64,000 nucleotides of DNA from an uncultured Porphyromonadaceae bacterium (GTDB lineage Bacteria; Bacteroidota; Bacteroidia; Bacteroidales; Muribaculaceae), in contig CAMKOE010000003.1 in the NCBI GenBank assembly GCA_946414395.1, positions 46,347 to 110,346 of the forward strand, written 5' to 3'. Under the pieces are notes generated by a model that was given only the letters and a program-made list of their open reading frames with translations, made no database searches and was not told the DNA's origin. The position numbers and the translations under genes are program-made. This document shows, one piece after another, positions 1 to 9,665 of this stretch. Every line of letters starts with the position of its first letter. The stretch's first letter is position 1.

Positions 1-584
1 TAGATGATAAAGGCCAGTATCATGCCCAGGGCCATCGCGGCATCGGTCGAGGCTTCCTGCTCGTTGCCGTCCTGCTGCCACGTGACATTGCGCACATTCA
101 GGTTGATGTGGGTCTCGTCGATGATCTGCTGCAGGTTAGGGATGCCTGCAGCGGCGAGGCGCGCCTTCTGGATCGTGTCGGTCAAGGCGTTGTCCACGCT
201 CATGACCAGCGCCGGCGGAATGGTGCCCTCGCTATAGATGTTGACCTGGGCACTCGTCTCCACATCCCGCGGGATGACGATGATGGCTGTGATGCTGCCG
301 TTGGCCTTGTCATAGAACTCACGCGCGTCGGTCACCGTGTCGCCCTTGATGGCGACAAAATTGTACAGGTTATCGCTCTGCAGGGCCGAGGCATACTTCC
401 CCGTCTCGTCGATAACGGCGATCTGCTGCGTCTGGTTGCCGCTGTTGTTCAGATACTCCATCAGGATGGGAATCGCACCGATAAAGACGATGAGGAACGG
501 CAGCAACAAGGTCAGGATGATGAATGACTTGCGCCCGACAATCGACATGTATTCACGGGCGATGATGAGGCGAAGTTTATCCAT
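1..584 (-). CDS. ABC transporter permease, NatB-like (truncated by the left window edge)
   Basis: Minus-strand reading frame starting MDKLRLIIAREYMSIVGRKSFIILTLLLPFLIVFIGAIPILMEY..., with an N-terminal TM followed by a soluble loop; overlaps the ATPase stop by a few bases. The ORF track does not list it because it is open at the edge. Confidence 0.8.
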   Translation of the reverse strand, partial: MDKLRLIIAREYMSIVGRKSFIILTLLLPFLIVFIGAIPILMEYLNNSGNQTQQIAVIDETGKYASALQSDNLYNFVAIKGDTVTDAREFYDKANGSITAIIVIPRDVETSAQVNIYSEGTIPPALVMSVDNALTDTIQKARLAAAGIPNLQQIIDETHINLNVRNVTWQQDGNEQEASTDAAMALGMILAFII

Positions 585-1491
585 TGTTCTCGTTGTTTTT
601 AGATTTGACAGTCTCGATAAATATTTCATTCATGCTGGGCAACACCTCGGTGAAGCCGGTCAGCCTGTAGTGCTCATTGAGCCATGAGATGGCGTCGCGC
701 ACCTGCACGCCCTGGGCGAGTTTGATGCGGGTGTCATGCTTGACGGGATCGGGGGGCAACAAGGTGAACAGGGCGGCGTTGGGCTCGATTGTGTCGGGCG
801 ACTGCACGGCAATGATGTTCTTCTTGTGCTGCTGCTTCACCTCGTCCACGCTGCCGGTGAGGACCACATGGGAGTGGTTGAGCAGGGTAATCTGCTGGCA
901 GACCTCCTCGACCGACGCCATGTTGTGGGTCGAGAACAGGATGGTGCTGCCCTGGTCGCGCAGGGCCAGGATCTCGACCTTCAACTGCTCGGCATTCACG
1001 GGGTCAAATCCCGAGAACGGCTCATCAAAGATGAGCAACGGCGGGCGGTGGATGACGGTCGCGATGAACTGAACCTTCTGCTGCATGCCCTTGGACAGGG
1101 CCTCCACCTTCTTGTTTTCCCACTCCTTGAGGTCAAAGCGGTCGAGCCACCAGTGCATCGAGGCCACTGCATCGGCCTTGGTCATGCCCTTGAGGCGACC
1201 CAGATAGACGATGTGGTCGCCCACCTTCATCTTCTTGTACAGTCCCCGTTCCTCGGGCAGATAGCCGATGTGGACAATGTCATCATCGGTCATCGCCTTG
1301 CCATTGAGGGTGACAGTGCCCTCGTCGGCAGCGATAATGCGGTTTATGATGCGTATGAGCGTGCTCTTGCCGGCACCGTTGGGCCCCAGCAGGCCATAGA
1401 TGCACCCTTGGGGCACCTGCATGGAAACGCCAGCCAGGGCGGTATGGCCCTCATACCGTTTCACTACATTATTTATATCCAAAAATGCCAT
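577..1491 (-). CDS. ABC transporter ATP-binding protein (NatA-like)
   Basis: Walker A GPNGAGKST, signature LSKGMQQK, Walker B LLIFDEP; start taken at MAFLDINN. Confidence 0.92.
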   Translation of the reverse strand: MAFLDINNVVKRYEGHTALAGVSMQVPQGCIYGLLGPNGAGKSTLIRIINRIIAADEGTVTLNGKAMTDDDIVHIGYLPEERGLYKKMKVGDHIVYLGRLKGMTKADAVASMHWWLDRFDLKEWENKKVEALSKGMQQKVQFIATVIHRPPLLIFDEPFSGFDPVNAEQLKVEILALRDQGSTILFSTHNMASVEEVCQQITLLNHSHVVLTGSVDEVKQQHKKNIIAVQSPDTIEPNAALFTLLPPDPVKHDTRIKLAQGVQVRDAISWLNEHYRLTGFTEVLPSMNEIFIETVKSKNNENNG

Positions 1492-1686
1492 AAACAAATA
1501 ATTTTGTTAGTCAATTCCTGCAATCGGTTACCGCATGAAGCGGTCCATTGCAAAGGTAATCCTTCTTTAACATATAGACGCACCACAATGGCAAAAAACT
1601 ACACCACAGTCTCTTTTTATTCACCTTTTTCATCAGGCGATGAGTAAAAAAAACAATTATTTGGCCCAAATGCCACACTTTTATTA

Positions 1687-1694
1687 TATATTTG
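1687..1694 (+). promoter_or_regulatory. Bacteroidetes -7 promoter element TATATTTG
   Basis: Match to TAnnTTTG, with an upstream TTTG at 1660-1663, ahead of the DUF4923 gene. Confidence 0.5.
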
Positions 1695-1738
1695 CGGCAA
1701 ACAGCAACGAATTCTTATCAATAAAAACTGAAGAAATG

Positions 1739-2434
1739 ATGAAAAAACTACTATGCATGATGTTGACAGCGGTGATGCTGTTGTGTTCAGGTTGCACGAC
1801 CGGTCTGCTGGGCGGACTGGGCGGAGAGAATACTGGCAACGGGGGTGTGAGCAGCGGGGGCGGACTGGGAGACATCCTGGGAGGCGTCCTGGGAGGTGTA
1901 CTCGGCACGCTGGGCTCGCAGAACACGGTTGACGGCCTGCTGGGACTCGTCATCGGCAGTATCAAGATCCAGGAGAGCGAACTCTACGGCACCTGGTATT
2001 ACACCCAGCCCACCTGTGCCTTCACCAGCGAGAACCTGCTGGCCAAGGCTGGCGGCGCCATCGCCGCCGAGAACTGCAAGGAAAAACTGCAGCCCGTCTA
2101 TAACGCCGTGGGCATCAGTTCCCAGAACACCCAATTCCAGTTTACCCAGGATCACCAGTTTGCCGGCAAGGTCAAGGGTATCCCCCTGAGCGGCACCTAC
2201 ACCTATGACGCCTCGACAGGCACCCTCAGGCTCAAGACCATGCTCTTCTCGACCAATGCCTACGTCACCCGCACGACCCACGGGCTGGGACTCACCTTCG
2301 AGAGCAAGAACCTCTTGAAGGTGCTTCAAGTGGCTGCTGCCATGAGCGGCAACAGCACGCTCCAGACGGTGGGTGACCTGAGCAAGCAGTATGACGGCGT
2401 GCGCCTCGGCTTTGACATTGCCCGGGCCAACTGA
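1739..2434 (+). CDS. DUF4923-like lipoprotein
   Basis: Lipobox MLLCSGC; C-terminal pattern F...GTYTYDASTGTLRLK...LTFESKNLLKVLQ shared with 50476..51084. Confidence 0.75.
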   Translation: MKKLLCMMLTAVMLLCSGCTTGLLGGLGGENTGNGGVSSGGGLGDILGGVLGGVLGTLGSQNTVDGLLGLVIGSIKIQESELYGTWYYTQPTCAFTSENLLAKAGGAIAAENCKEKLQPVYNAVGISSQNTQFQFTQDHQFAGKVKGIPLSGTYTYDASTGTLRLKTMLFSTNAYVTRTTHGLGLTFESKNLLKVLQVAAAMSGNSTLQTVGDLSKQYDGVRLGFDIARAN

Positions 2435-2543
2435 GCAGAGTAACACCGCCCAGCCTCACGCCACGGCGCCAGGACACGCAGGTTTTTCTAACAACTAATC
2501 AATCTTGATTGCCCTGATTGGCGTCCGCTGCCGAACTGTAACA

Positions 2544-3467
2544 TTATTTCTTAATGGAGAAATCGAAGCGCAGTCCGCCCCCCTCGGCGGGTTGCGCCTT
2601 GATTGTTCCGCCATGCAGGACAATGGCGTTCTTGACGATGGCAAGTCCCAGTCCAGTCCCGCCCAGGGAACGGCTGCGACCCTTGTCGAGCCGGTAAAAG
2701 CGCTCAAAGATGCGGGAGAGGTGTTCTTCCCCCACCCCATTGCCGTTGTCGGCAAACGTGAAATGCCACTCGTCAACACCTTCTTGAGCCCTGATCTCGA
2801 TGGATTTGTGCATTCCGGCATAGTTGATCGCATTATCCATCAGGTTGCGGAAGACACTATATATCAACGACTTGTTTCCATCGACGATAATACCTTGGGG
2901 CAGATGATTATACACCGTCATGTGCCTGCGCTCAGCCGACAGGGCTGTCTCCTGGACGATGTCGGCCACGATGCGTGACACATCCACGCGCTCCATCGTT
3001 ATCATGTCGGCGGCATAGTCCATGCGGTTCAGTGTCGAGAGGTCTTGCAGCAGGGCCGTGAGGCGCCGGGCCTGGGACTGTGCCCGTTCCAGGAACTGCC
3101 GCTGCACGCCGGAGTCCATGTCGGGGTGCTCGAGCATTGTGTCGGTGTAGCCCAGGATGCTGGCCACGGGAGTCTTGAGTTCGTGGGCGATGTTCTGGGT
3201 GAGTTCACGGCGCATCTGGTTTTCCTTATCGGCCTGCTCGCGGCTGATGCGGTCGTCCATGCGCCGGGCATAGCGGTGGAGCATCACTCCCAGGACGGCC
3301 ATCATCACGGCAGAGAACAGCAGCAGGTGCCAGTCGCTGGTTTCCTCCAGCGGGCGGATGAAATAGCGGTCATAGTCCTCAAACAGGACAAAGATACCAG
3401 CGTAGATGATGAAAATCACCATCACGCTGATAAACATCTTGTTGCCTTCGGACAATTTTCTCATCAC
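2544..3467 (-). CDS. PhoR-like sensor histidine kinase
   Basis: H-box NIAHELKTPVASILGYTD; N-box FRNLMDNAINY; G-boxes DNGNGVG and GGTGLGLAI; two N-terminal TM segments. Confidence 0.93.
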   Translation of the reverse strand: MMRKLSEGNKMFISVMVIFIIYAGIFVLFEDYDRYFIRPLEETSDWHLLLFSAVMMAVLGVMLHRYARRMDDRISREQADKENQMRRELTQNIAHELKTPVASILGYTDTMLEHPDMDSGVQRQFLERAQSQARRLTALLQDLSTLNRMDYAADMITMERVDVSRIVADIVQETALSAERRHMTVYNHLPQGIIVDGNKSLIYSVFRNLMDNAINYAGMHKSIEIRAQEGVDEWHFTFADNGNGVGEEHLSRIFERFYRLDKGRSRSLGGTGLGLAIVKNAIVLHGGTIKAQPAEGGGLRFDFSIKK

Positions 3468-4147
3468 ACGACAAACAAGTAGCCAAACCCATGACGGGTG
3501 ACGATACAGGACGAGTAGCGCCCGATCTTCTTGCGCATGCGGGTGATGTTCACGTCCACCGTGCGGTCGGTGACAACGACCTCACGCGGCCACACCCTGT
3601 CGAGCACATCCTGGCGTGAGAACACCTGCCCGCGGTTGCCCAGCAACAGGTGCAGCAGGTCAAACTCGGTCCTGGTCAGCGACACGGGTTCGCCATCGAC
3701 GGTCACCGTCATCTTGCTCAGGTCCATCACCAGTCCCTCATAACTCAATCGCGTGGCCTCGTTGCCGGCATCAGGGCTAGTGCGGGCCAGCACCGCCTTG
3801 ACCCTGGCCATCACCTCGCGCACCGAGAAGGGCTTGGAGATGTAATCATCGGCTCCCAGGTCAAAGCCATGCAACTTGTCCTTCTCGTCGCCCAGGGCGG
3901 TGAGAAAAATGATGGGGATGGAGGCCGTGTCGTCACTGTTCCTGAGGCGGTCGGCGAGTTCAAAGCCCGACATGCCAGGCATCATCACGTCGAGCAGGAG
4001 CAGGTCATAGCGTGACACGCCCTTCTCGAGGGCTTCCTGGCCCGAATAGGCGACATCGGCCTGATAACCAGCCGCCGAGAGGTTGAACTGCAGGATCTCG
4101 CACAGGTCGCGCTCGTCATCTACTACTAATATCCTTTGCTTCATCAT
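3464..4147 (-). CDS. PhoB/OmpR-family response regulator
   Basis: Receiver domain (DDERD, LLLDVMMPGMSG, TALGDEKDKLHGFDLGADDYISKPF) plus winged helix; ATGA overlap with the kinase gene. Confidence 0.94.
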   Translation of the reverse strand: MMKQRILVVDDERDLCEILQFNLSAAGYQADVAYSGQEALEKGVSRYDLLLLDVMMPGMSGFELADRLRNSDDTASIPIIFLTALGDEKDKLHGFDLGADDYISKPFSVREVMARVKAVLARTSPDAGNEATRLSYEGLVMDLSKMTVTVDGEPVSLTRTEFDLLHLLLGNRGQVFSRQDVLDRVWPREVVVTDRTVDVNITRMRKKIGRYSSCIVTRHGFGYLFVV

Positions 4148-4197
4148 AACAGGTGCAAATATACAAAAGATTCACTAATTGGCAATCACAAACCTGA

Positions 4198-5889
4198 TTA
4201 CATCTGTCCAAAACGGGCCTCGACCACGTTGATGACATAGTCGCCGAGTTTTTCCAGTTCACCGACCAGGTCACTGTAGGCGGTGCCCAGGGCGTAGTCA
4301 TACTTGCGCTCATTGACGGCCCGGGTGTTGTCGCTCTTCAACTGGTCACGCATGCTGTTGATGTTGTTCTCGTAGTAGTAGGACTGTCCCAGGTCGTGAG
4401 AGTCAAGAGGCTCGCCCAGCACGAGGTTCATCTGGGTCAAGGCATTGTTGCACATGCCGACCATCTCGCCCAGGTGCCGCTGCTGCTCCTCGTCAAATTG
4501 CCTGCCCTGCTGCTCGCGCCGCTGTATCGTGCGTGCCATGCGGTAGCACGAGTCGCCGATGCTCTCGATTTCACCTATCTCACGCAGCATCTGCCTGACC
4601 TTCATCTTGGAGTCATCGCTCAAGTGGCCGTCGCTCACCTGCTCGAGAAAGCGGGCGATGGAAATCTCGGCCTGGTCGGTGACGTCCTCCTCACGCTCGA
4701 GGTCCTGGTGCAACTGTTCGATGCGATCGGCATCCCGCTCGTTGATCATGTCCTGCACCTTGGCAAACATGTCCTGCACGCGCTTGCCATAGTGGGCAAT
4801 CTCCTTCTGGGCCTGCATGACGGCAATCTCGGGCGTCTGTATCAGGTTGGACTTGATGTACAGCAACTTGAATTCCTCGTTGCTATCACTCTCCTTGCCT
4901 GGCAATATCCAGCGCACGACTTTCTCCATCTGGGGGATAAAACCGATGAGCAGGGCGGTGTTGGCCACATTGAAGCAAGTGTGGAACATGGCCAGCACTA
5001 CCGGCAGGCGCTCACGCTGTCCGCCAACCTCGGGGTCATACCCGACAAAACCGCACACCATGTCGACAAACGGATAGAAGACGCACAGCACCCATATCAC
5101 GCCGAAGACGTTGAACAACAGATGGGCGAGAGCGGCACGACGCGCTTCAGTGTTGGCCCCCAATGCAGCAAGATTGGCTGTAGCGGTCGTGCCTATGTTC
5201 TCTCCCATCACCAGGGCGATGCCCAGATAGATGGGCAACACACCTGTTGAGCATAGCAATATCGTTATCGCCATCACGGCTGCCGACGACTGCACGATGC
5301 AGGTGATGACGGTGCCGATGGCCAGAAAAGCGAGGATGGACAAGTGGCTGCTTGTGTCAAAGGACGAGAAGAACCTCATCACCGCCTCGTTGTGCTCCAG
5401 GTCCAGTTCCTTGCCAGCGCTGCTGAGCAACACCAGCGAGAAGAACATGAAGGCGATGCCAAACAGGAAGTCGCCCTTGTAGCGGTGGCGCTTGTGATAG
5501 ATGAGCAGGATGCCCACCAGGAAGGCCGGAAACACAAAGTTGGTCAAGTCCACATTGTAACCCAGCGACATGATCCATGCCGTGAGCGTGGTGCCGATGT
5601 TGGCACCCATGATGACGCTGATGGCTTGTCCGAGGGTCAGCAGTCCTGCCGAGACAAACGATACGGTCATTACCGTCGTTGCCGATGACGACTGCACGGC
5701 ACAGGTCACCCCGGCACCAGTGAGCATGCCGGTGAAGCGGTTGGTGGTCATGCGCCCCAACACGTGGCGCAGTTGGGGACCAGCCATCTTCTGCAACGCG
5801 GTACTCATCATGCGCATACCAAAGATCAGTAACCCCAGTGTACCCAATATCTTGAGTGTAATATTCAGATAATCATGTGTCATGTTCAT
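4198..5889 (-). CDS. Na/Pi cotransporter family protein with C-terminal PhoU-like domain
   Basis: Duplicated QSSSATTVMTVSFV / QSSAAVMAITILL repeats and GANIGTT / GENIGTT motifs; helical C-terminal domain. Confidence 0.93.
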   Translation of the reverse strand: MNMTHDYLNITLKILGTLGLLIFGMRMMSTALQKMAGPQLRHVLGRMTTNRFTGMLTGAGVTCAVQSSSATTVMTVSFVSAGLLTLGQAISVIMGANIGTTLTAWIMSLGYNVDLTNFVFPAFLVGILLIYHKRHRYKGDFLFGIAFMFFSLVLLSSAGKELDLEHNEAVMRFFSSFDTSSHLSILAFLAIGTVITCIVQSSAAVMAITILLCSTGVLPIYLGIALVMGENIGTTATANLAALGANTEARRAALAHLLFNVFGVIWVLCVFYPFVDMVCGFVGYDPEVGGQRERLPVVLAMFHTCFNVANTALLIGFIPQMEKVVRWILPGKESDSNEEFKLLYIKSNLIQTPEIAVMQAQKEIAHYGKRVQDMFAKVQDMINERDADRIEQLHQDLEREEDVTDQAEISIARFLEQVSDGHLSDDSKMKVRQMLREIGEIESIGDSCYRMARTIQRREQQGRQFDEEQQRHLGEMVGMCNNALTQMNLVLGEPLDSHDLGQSYYYENNINSMRDQLKSDNTRAVNERKYDYALGTAYSDLVGELEKLGDYVINVVEARFGQM

Positions 5890-6090
5890 TAATAATGTTA
5901 ATTAACCATTTCAAGAATACTGCAAAGTTACAAACTACATGTCGGCCTACCGTTTGCGATATCATTACAAAGCGGTTACTATTCTGTTACAATGACATCG
6001 GCATTATCATTTTGGTTGAACAATAATAATAATTGGTTGATTTTTGGTTTAAAAAACACAATTCACATATCCAATTTGCGTTAAATATTA

Positions 6091-6098
6091 TATATTTG
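6091..6098 (+). promoter_or_regulatory. -7 promoter element TATATTTG 7 nt before the start codon
   Basis: TAnnTTTG match immediately upstream of ATG 6106. Confidence 0.5.
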
Positions 6099-6105
6099 CG
6101 CTTTG

Positions 6106-6906
6106 ATGGACAGCATAATCAGGACATATGACCCTATCACCCTCGACGAGATGAGTGGCATCAAGTTGATGAACCGTACCGACACCAAGTTTGTCACGAC
6201 GGTTGACCGGTTGCGCCTGCTTTTAACGCTTGCCCACGACGCTTACCGCGCCCAAGATATTGACGGACAGCGAATTGCATCCTATTACACGGCCTACTTT
6301 GACACGCCGGACAACAACATGTACATCGTGCACCAGAACGGGCACGCCGGACGTCAGAAACTGCGCATCCGCTCCTATGTGGATTCAGGGCTGAATTTCC
6401 TGGAAGTCAAGACCAAGAACAACCATGGACGCACCAAGAAGAAACGGGTCGACATGGTCGGTTTTGACCCCGCCCGGCCCGACCACGGCATCCGCTTCCT
6501 GCGCCAGGACGAGCAGTACAGGCGCTATGACGAGTTCCTGCGCAAGCACTTGCGCTATGACCCCACGGTGCTCACCGAGCATCTTGAGAACAACTTCAAC
6601 CGCATTACCCTGGTCAACAAGGCCAAGACCGAGCGGCTGACCATCGACATGAACCTGAAGTTCCACAACCTCAAGACCGATAACCGCGCCGACCTCACTG
6701 GGCTGGTCATCATCGAGTTGAAGCGCGATGGCCTGCAGCCGTCACCCATCCTGCACATGCTGCGCGACCTGCGCATCAAGCCCAGCGGCTTCAGCAAGTA
6801 CTGCATGGGGACAGCCCTGACCAATCCCACACTCAAGCGCAACAACTTCAAGGAACGTCTTCACATGATAGACCGCTTAATGGCACAATACAACAATAAT
6901 AATTAA
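6106..6906 (+). CDS. Polyphosphate polymerase (VTC) domain protein
   Basis: TTM-fold signatures: MNRTDTKFVTT, YYTAYFDTPDNNMYIVHQNGHAGRQKLRIRSY, FLEVKTKNNHGRTKKKRV, IELKRDG. The listed ORF starts at a TTG; ATG is at 6106. Confidence 0.88.
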   Translation: MDSIIRTYDPITLDEMSGIKLMNRTDTKFVTTVDRLRLLLTLAHDAYRAQDIDGQRIASYYTAYFDTPDNNMYIVHQNGHAGRQKLRIRSYVDSGLNFLEVKTKNNHGRTKKKRVDMVGFDPARPDHGIRFLRQDEQYRRYDEFLRKHLRYDPTVLTEHLENNFNRITLVNKAKTERLTIDMNLKFHNLKTDNRADLTGLVIIELKRDGLQPSPILHMLRDLRIKPSGFSKYCMGTALTNPTLKRNNFKERLHMIDRLMAQYNNNN

Positions 6907-6939
6907 ACACATACACGGCTTATTTAATCAGATATAATC

Positions 6940-7680
6940 ATGATGATGCTACTACTTCAAGACCTAGGACTAGAGAACGGCGTTGATGCTGTTCAAGAGA
7001 TTGCCAAGAGTGGCATGAACTTCAGGTGGATTGATCCCGCCGGCGTCACCGAGATGCTGGCGCGCTTCGGCTTTTTCTTGCTGGTAGTGTGGTTTATCGT
7101 GTATTTCCTCTACTACCGCAAGACCCACCGCCGCGACTACTTTTTCACTCTCGTACTGCTCAGTGTGAGCATCTTTTTCCTGATCTACCTGCTGGGAAGC
7201 GTTAAGGTCAAGATCGGCTTTGCACTGGGACTGTTTGCCATCTTCGGCGTGCTGCGTTATCGCACCGAGACGATACCCGTGCGCGAGATGTCATATATGT
7301 TTGGCGTGATCAGCCTTTCGGTCATCAACGCGCTGGCCGACTCGCTGAGTTTTGTCGAGTTGCTGCTGCCCAATGTGGCGATAGCCGCTCTCATCTGGTT
7401 GTTTGAGCGGTTTGTCCTGCGAGCCAACCTGTCGAGCAAGTTGGTGCTCTATGACCGCATCGAACTCATCACCCCCGACCGCCGCGAGGAACTGCTCGAA
7501 GACCTGCGCAAGCGCACGGGCCTGAATATAACCAAGGTCAACGTGGGGTCGGTCGATTTTCTCAAGGATACCGCTATACTCAAGATTGAATATGAACACG
7601 ATGGCGGCGATCGCAGTCACATCAATGACACATTAAAAATACCGAAATACGAATGGCAAGACGTAAAAGAAAACAACTAG
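6940..7680 (+). CDS. DUF4956 membrane protein
   Basis: Multiple TM helices, FGVLRYRTETIPVREMSYMFGVI motif, cytosolic C-terminal domain; directly follows the VTC gene. Confidence 0.85.
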   Translation: MMMLLLQDLGLENGVDAVQEIAKSGMNFRWIDPAGVTEMLARFGFFLLVVWFIVYFLYYRKTHRRDYFFTLVLLSVSIFFLIYLLGSVKVKIGFALGLFAIFGVLRYRTETIPVREMSYMFGVISLSVINALADSLSFVELLLPNVAIAALIWLFERFVLRANLSSKLVLYDRIELITPDRREELLEDLRKRTGLNITKVNVGSVDFLKDTAILKIEYEHDGGDRSHINDTLKIPKYEWQDVKENN

Positions 7681-8411
7681 CCATCGCGCTGCTGGCATTG
7701 TGCGCCGCATTCATCCCGACACCGTCCCATGCCGACGATGCCGGGCTTGTGCTTAGTGCCGAGGCTTCACACAAGTTTAACAAGAAACTGAGTATGGGCA
7801 TCGAGGCCGAATTCCGCTCCCGCAACAACTTCCGCACCGCCGACCGTGTCAGCCTGGGAGCCGACGTGAGTTACAAGGTGCTGCCGTGGCTCAAGGCCAG
7901 CGGCGGCTACTGCCTGCTCATCGACAACAACCGCGAGGACCTCACCTACCAGGATGATGGCGTGTCCTACAATAACTGGCGTCCCAGTTACTGGGGCGTG
8001 AGGCACCGCTTCAACGTGTCGCTCACGGGCAGTTACAAGATCCAGCGCGTGGAGGTGAGCCTGCGCGAGCGTTGGCAATACACTTATCGCCGCACAAGGG
8101 TTATCGACAACTTCGACTTTGACGAGGGCGTGTGGGAAGACCACAACGTCCGCGGCAAGGGCAAGAACGTGCTGCGCAGCCGCCTGCAGGCCGAGTGGGA
8201 CATCCCCAAGTGCAAGTTTGACCCGTTTGCCAGCGTGGAGTTCCACACGACCGACATGCTCGAGAAGACGCGCTTCATCGCCGGTGTGGCACACAGCATC
8301 AAGAAGACACATGAGTTCAAACTCTATTACCGCTTCCAGTTGACCAACAGACATGCCAGCGATGAGCCCAACATCCACATGCTGGGCATGGGATACACTT
8401 ACAAGTTCTAA
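7653..8411 (+). CDS. DUF2490-like outer-membrane beta-barrel protein
   Basis: Signal peptide, alternating beta strands, terminal aromatic (GMGYTYKF); overlaps the DUF4956 gene by 28 bp. Confidence 0.8.
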   Translation: MARRKRKQLAIALLALCAAFIPTPSHADDAGLVLSAEASHKFNKKLSMGIEAEFRSRNNFRTADRVSLGADVSYKVLPWLKASGGYCLLIDNNREDLTYQDDGVSYNNWRPSYWGVRHRFNVSLTGSYKIQRVEVSLRERWQYTYRRTRVIDNFDFDEGVWEDHNVRGKGKNVLRSRLQAEWDIPKCKFDPFASVEFHTTDMLEKTRFIAGVAHSIKKTHEFKLYYRFQLTNRHASDEPNIHMLGMGYTYKF

Positions 8412-8414
8412 AAG

Positions 8415-9647
8415 ATGATGGAGAGCAACAAGATGAGAAAAATATTGTTTGGATTGCTGATTGCTGCAATGGGAGGCGGACTGGCGTCCTGTGTGAACGA
8501 CGACACCGACATGGACGACATCATCGCCCAGTACCAGATTGAGCCGGCCAGCATCGAGTTGGACTTCTCGGACCTCGCCGAGGCGGCCGATGTCCCCGTT
8601 ACCGACGAGAACGACTCGGCCTATAACGACTATGTCGAGAACACCGCCTGGACAAGGGTGATCGAGATTGAGTACAGCAATGATGGCGCCACGGTGACGG
8701 GAACTGTCCCCGGGGTCACTGTATCGACCGATGGCGCACATGTCACAGTGTTGAACATGTCGTCGGGGCCCGTCAAGTTTGTCCTCAACGGATCGACAGC
8801 CGACGGGTCATTGAAGTTCTATGGAGACAAGCGCATCCAGGTGCTGCTCAATAACGTTGACATGACCAATCCCCACGGCGCAGCCATCAACAACCAGGGC
8901 GGCAAGTCGATGTATGTCGTTGTGGCCGATGGCACGACCAACAGCCTGAAGGATGGCCCCGAATACACGATGGTTGACGAGGAGGACCAGAAGGCGGCCC
9001 TATTCAGCGAGGGACAGATCATCTTCAGCGGCAAGGGACGGCTCAACGTCACGGCCAACGGACGCGGCGGCATCCGCAGTGATGACTACATCCGCATCCG
9101 CCCGGGAGCGGACATTTATATCCAGAGCAATGCCCAGGACGGGCTGCGGTCCAACGACGGCATCATCCTGGATGGCGGACGCATCAATATCCAGACCACG
9201 GGAAGCGGCGCCAAGGGTGTGCGCAGCGAGGGCCCCATGACCGTCAACGGAGGGCGCCTAGTGGCCATCAGCGACGGTGACACCCGCATCACCACCACCG
9301 ACGGCATCGCCGACACGACCGCCTGTGCCGCCTTGCACTGCGACACCTTGCTCACGGTCAATGCTGGCGTGATCAGGCTCAAGGCCACCGGCGACGGCGG
9401 CAAGGGAGTGAACGCCAAGCAGGACGTGAAGGTGGCGGGCGGCAGGTTCCAGGCTGTGGCCACCGGCACGCGTAAGATCAAGAAGCCCAAGGGCGTGAAG
9501 ATTGACGGCAACTTTGCCATCTCGGGGGGCTACTTCTACAGTTACAGCCGCCGCAGCGACCCGATGGACGTCTCGGGACAGACATCGGTTGCCACGGGCT
9601 ACAAGACCTATGAATTGACGCCCAAGGTCATCACGATAGAATATTAA
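8415..9647 (+). CDS. Carbohydrate-binding (DUF4353 / Cthe_2159-like) beta-helix lipoprotein
   Basis: Lipobox GGGLASC; repeated G-rich beta-helix rungs; GAAINNQGGKSMYVVVADGTTNSLKDG...DQKAALFSEG. Confidence 0.8.
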   Translation: MMESNKMRKILFGLLIAAMGGGLASCVNDDTDMDDIIAQYQIEPASIELDFSDLAEAADVPVTDENDSAYNDYVENTAWTRVIEIEYSNDGATVTGTVPGVTVSTDGAHVTVLNMSSGPVKFVLNGSTADGSLKFYGDKRIQVLLNNVDMTNPHGAAINNQGGKSMYVVVADGTTNSLKDGPEYTMVDEEDQKAALFSEGQIIFSGKGRLNVTANGRGGIRSDDYIRIRPGADIYIQSNAQDGLRSNDGIILDGGRINIQTTGSGAKGVRSEGPMTVNGGRLVAISDGDTRITTTDGIADTTACAALHCDTLLTVNAGVIRLKATGDGGKGVNAKQDVKVAGGRFQAVATGTRKIKKPKGVKIDGNFAISGGYFYSYSRRSDPMDVSGQTSVATGYKTYELTPKVITIEY

Positions 9648-9665
9648 TCTCGAAGATATCACAAC

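Noticed and set aside
736-1647. 303-aa plus-strand ORF opposite the ABC ATPase
   Set aside because: Antisense shadow; Walker and signature motifs are on the minus strand.
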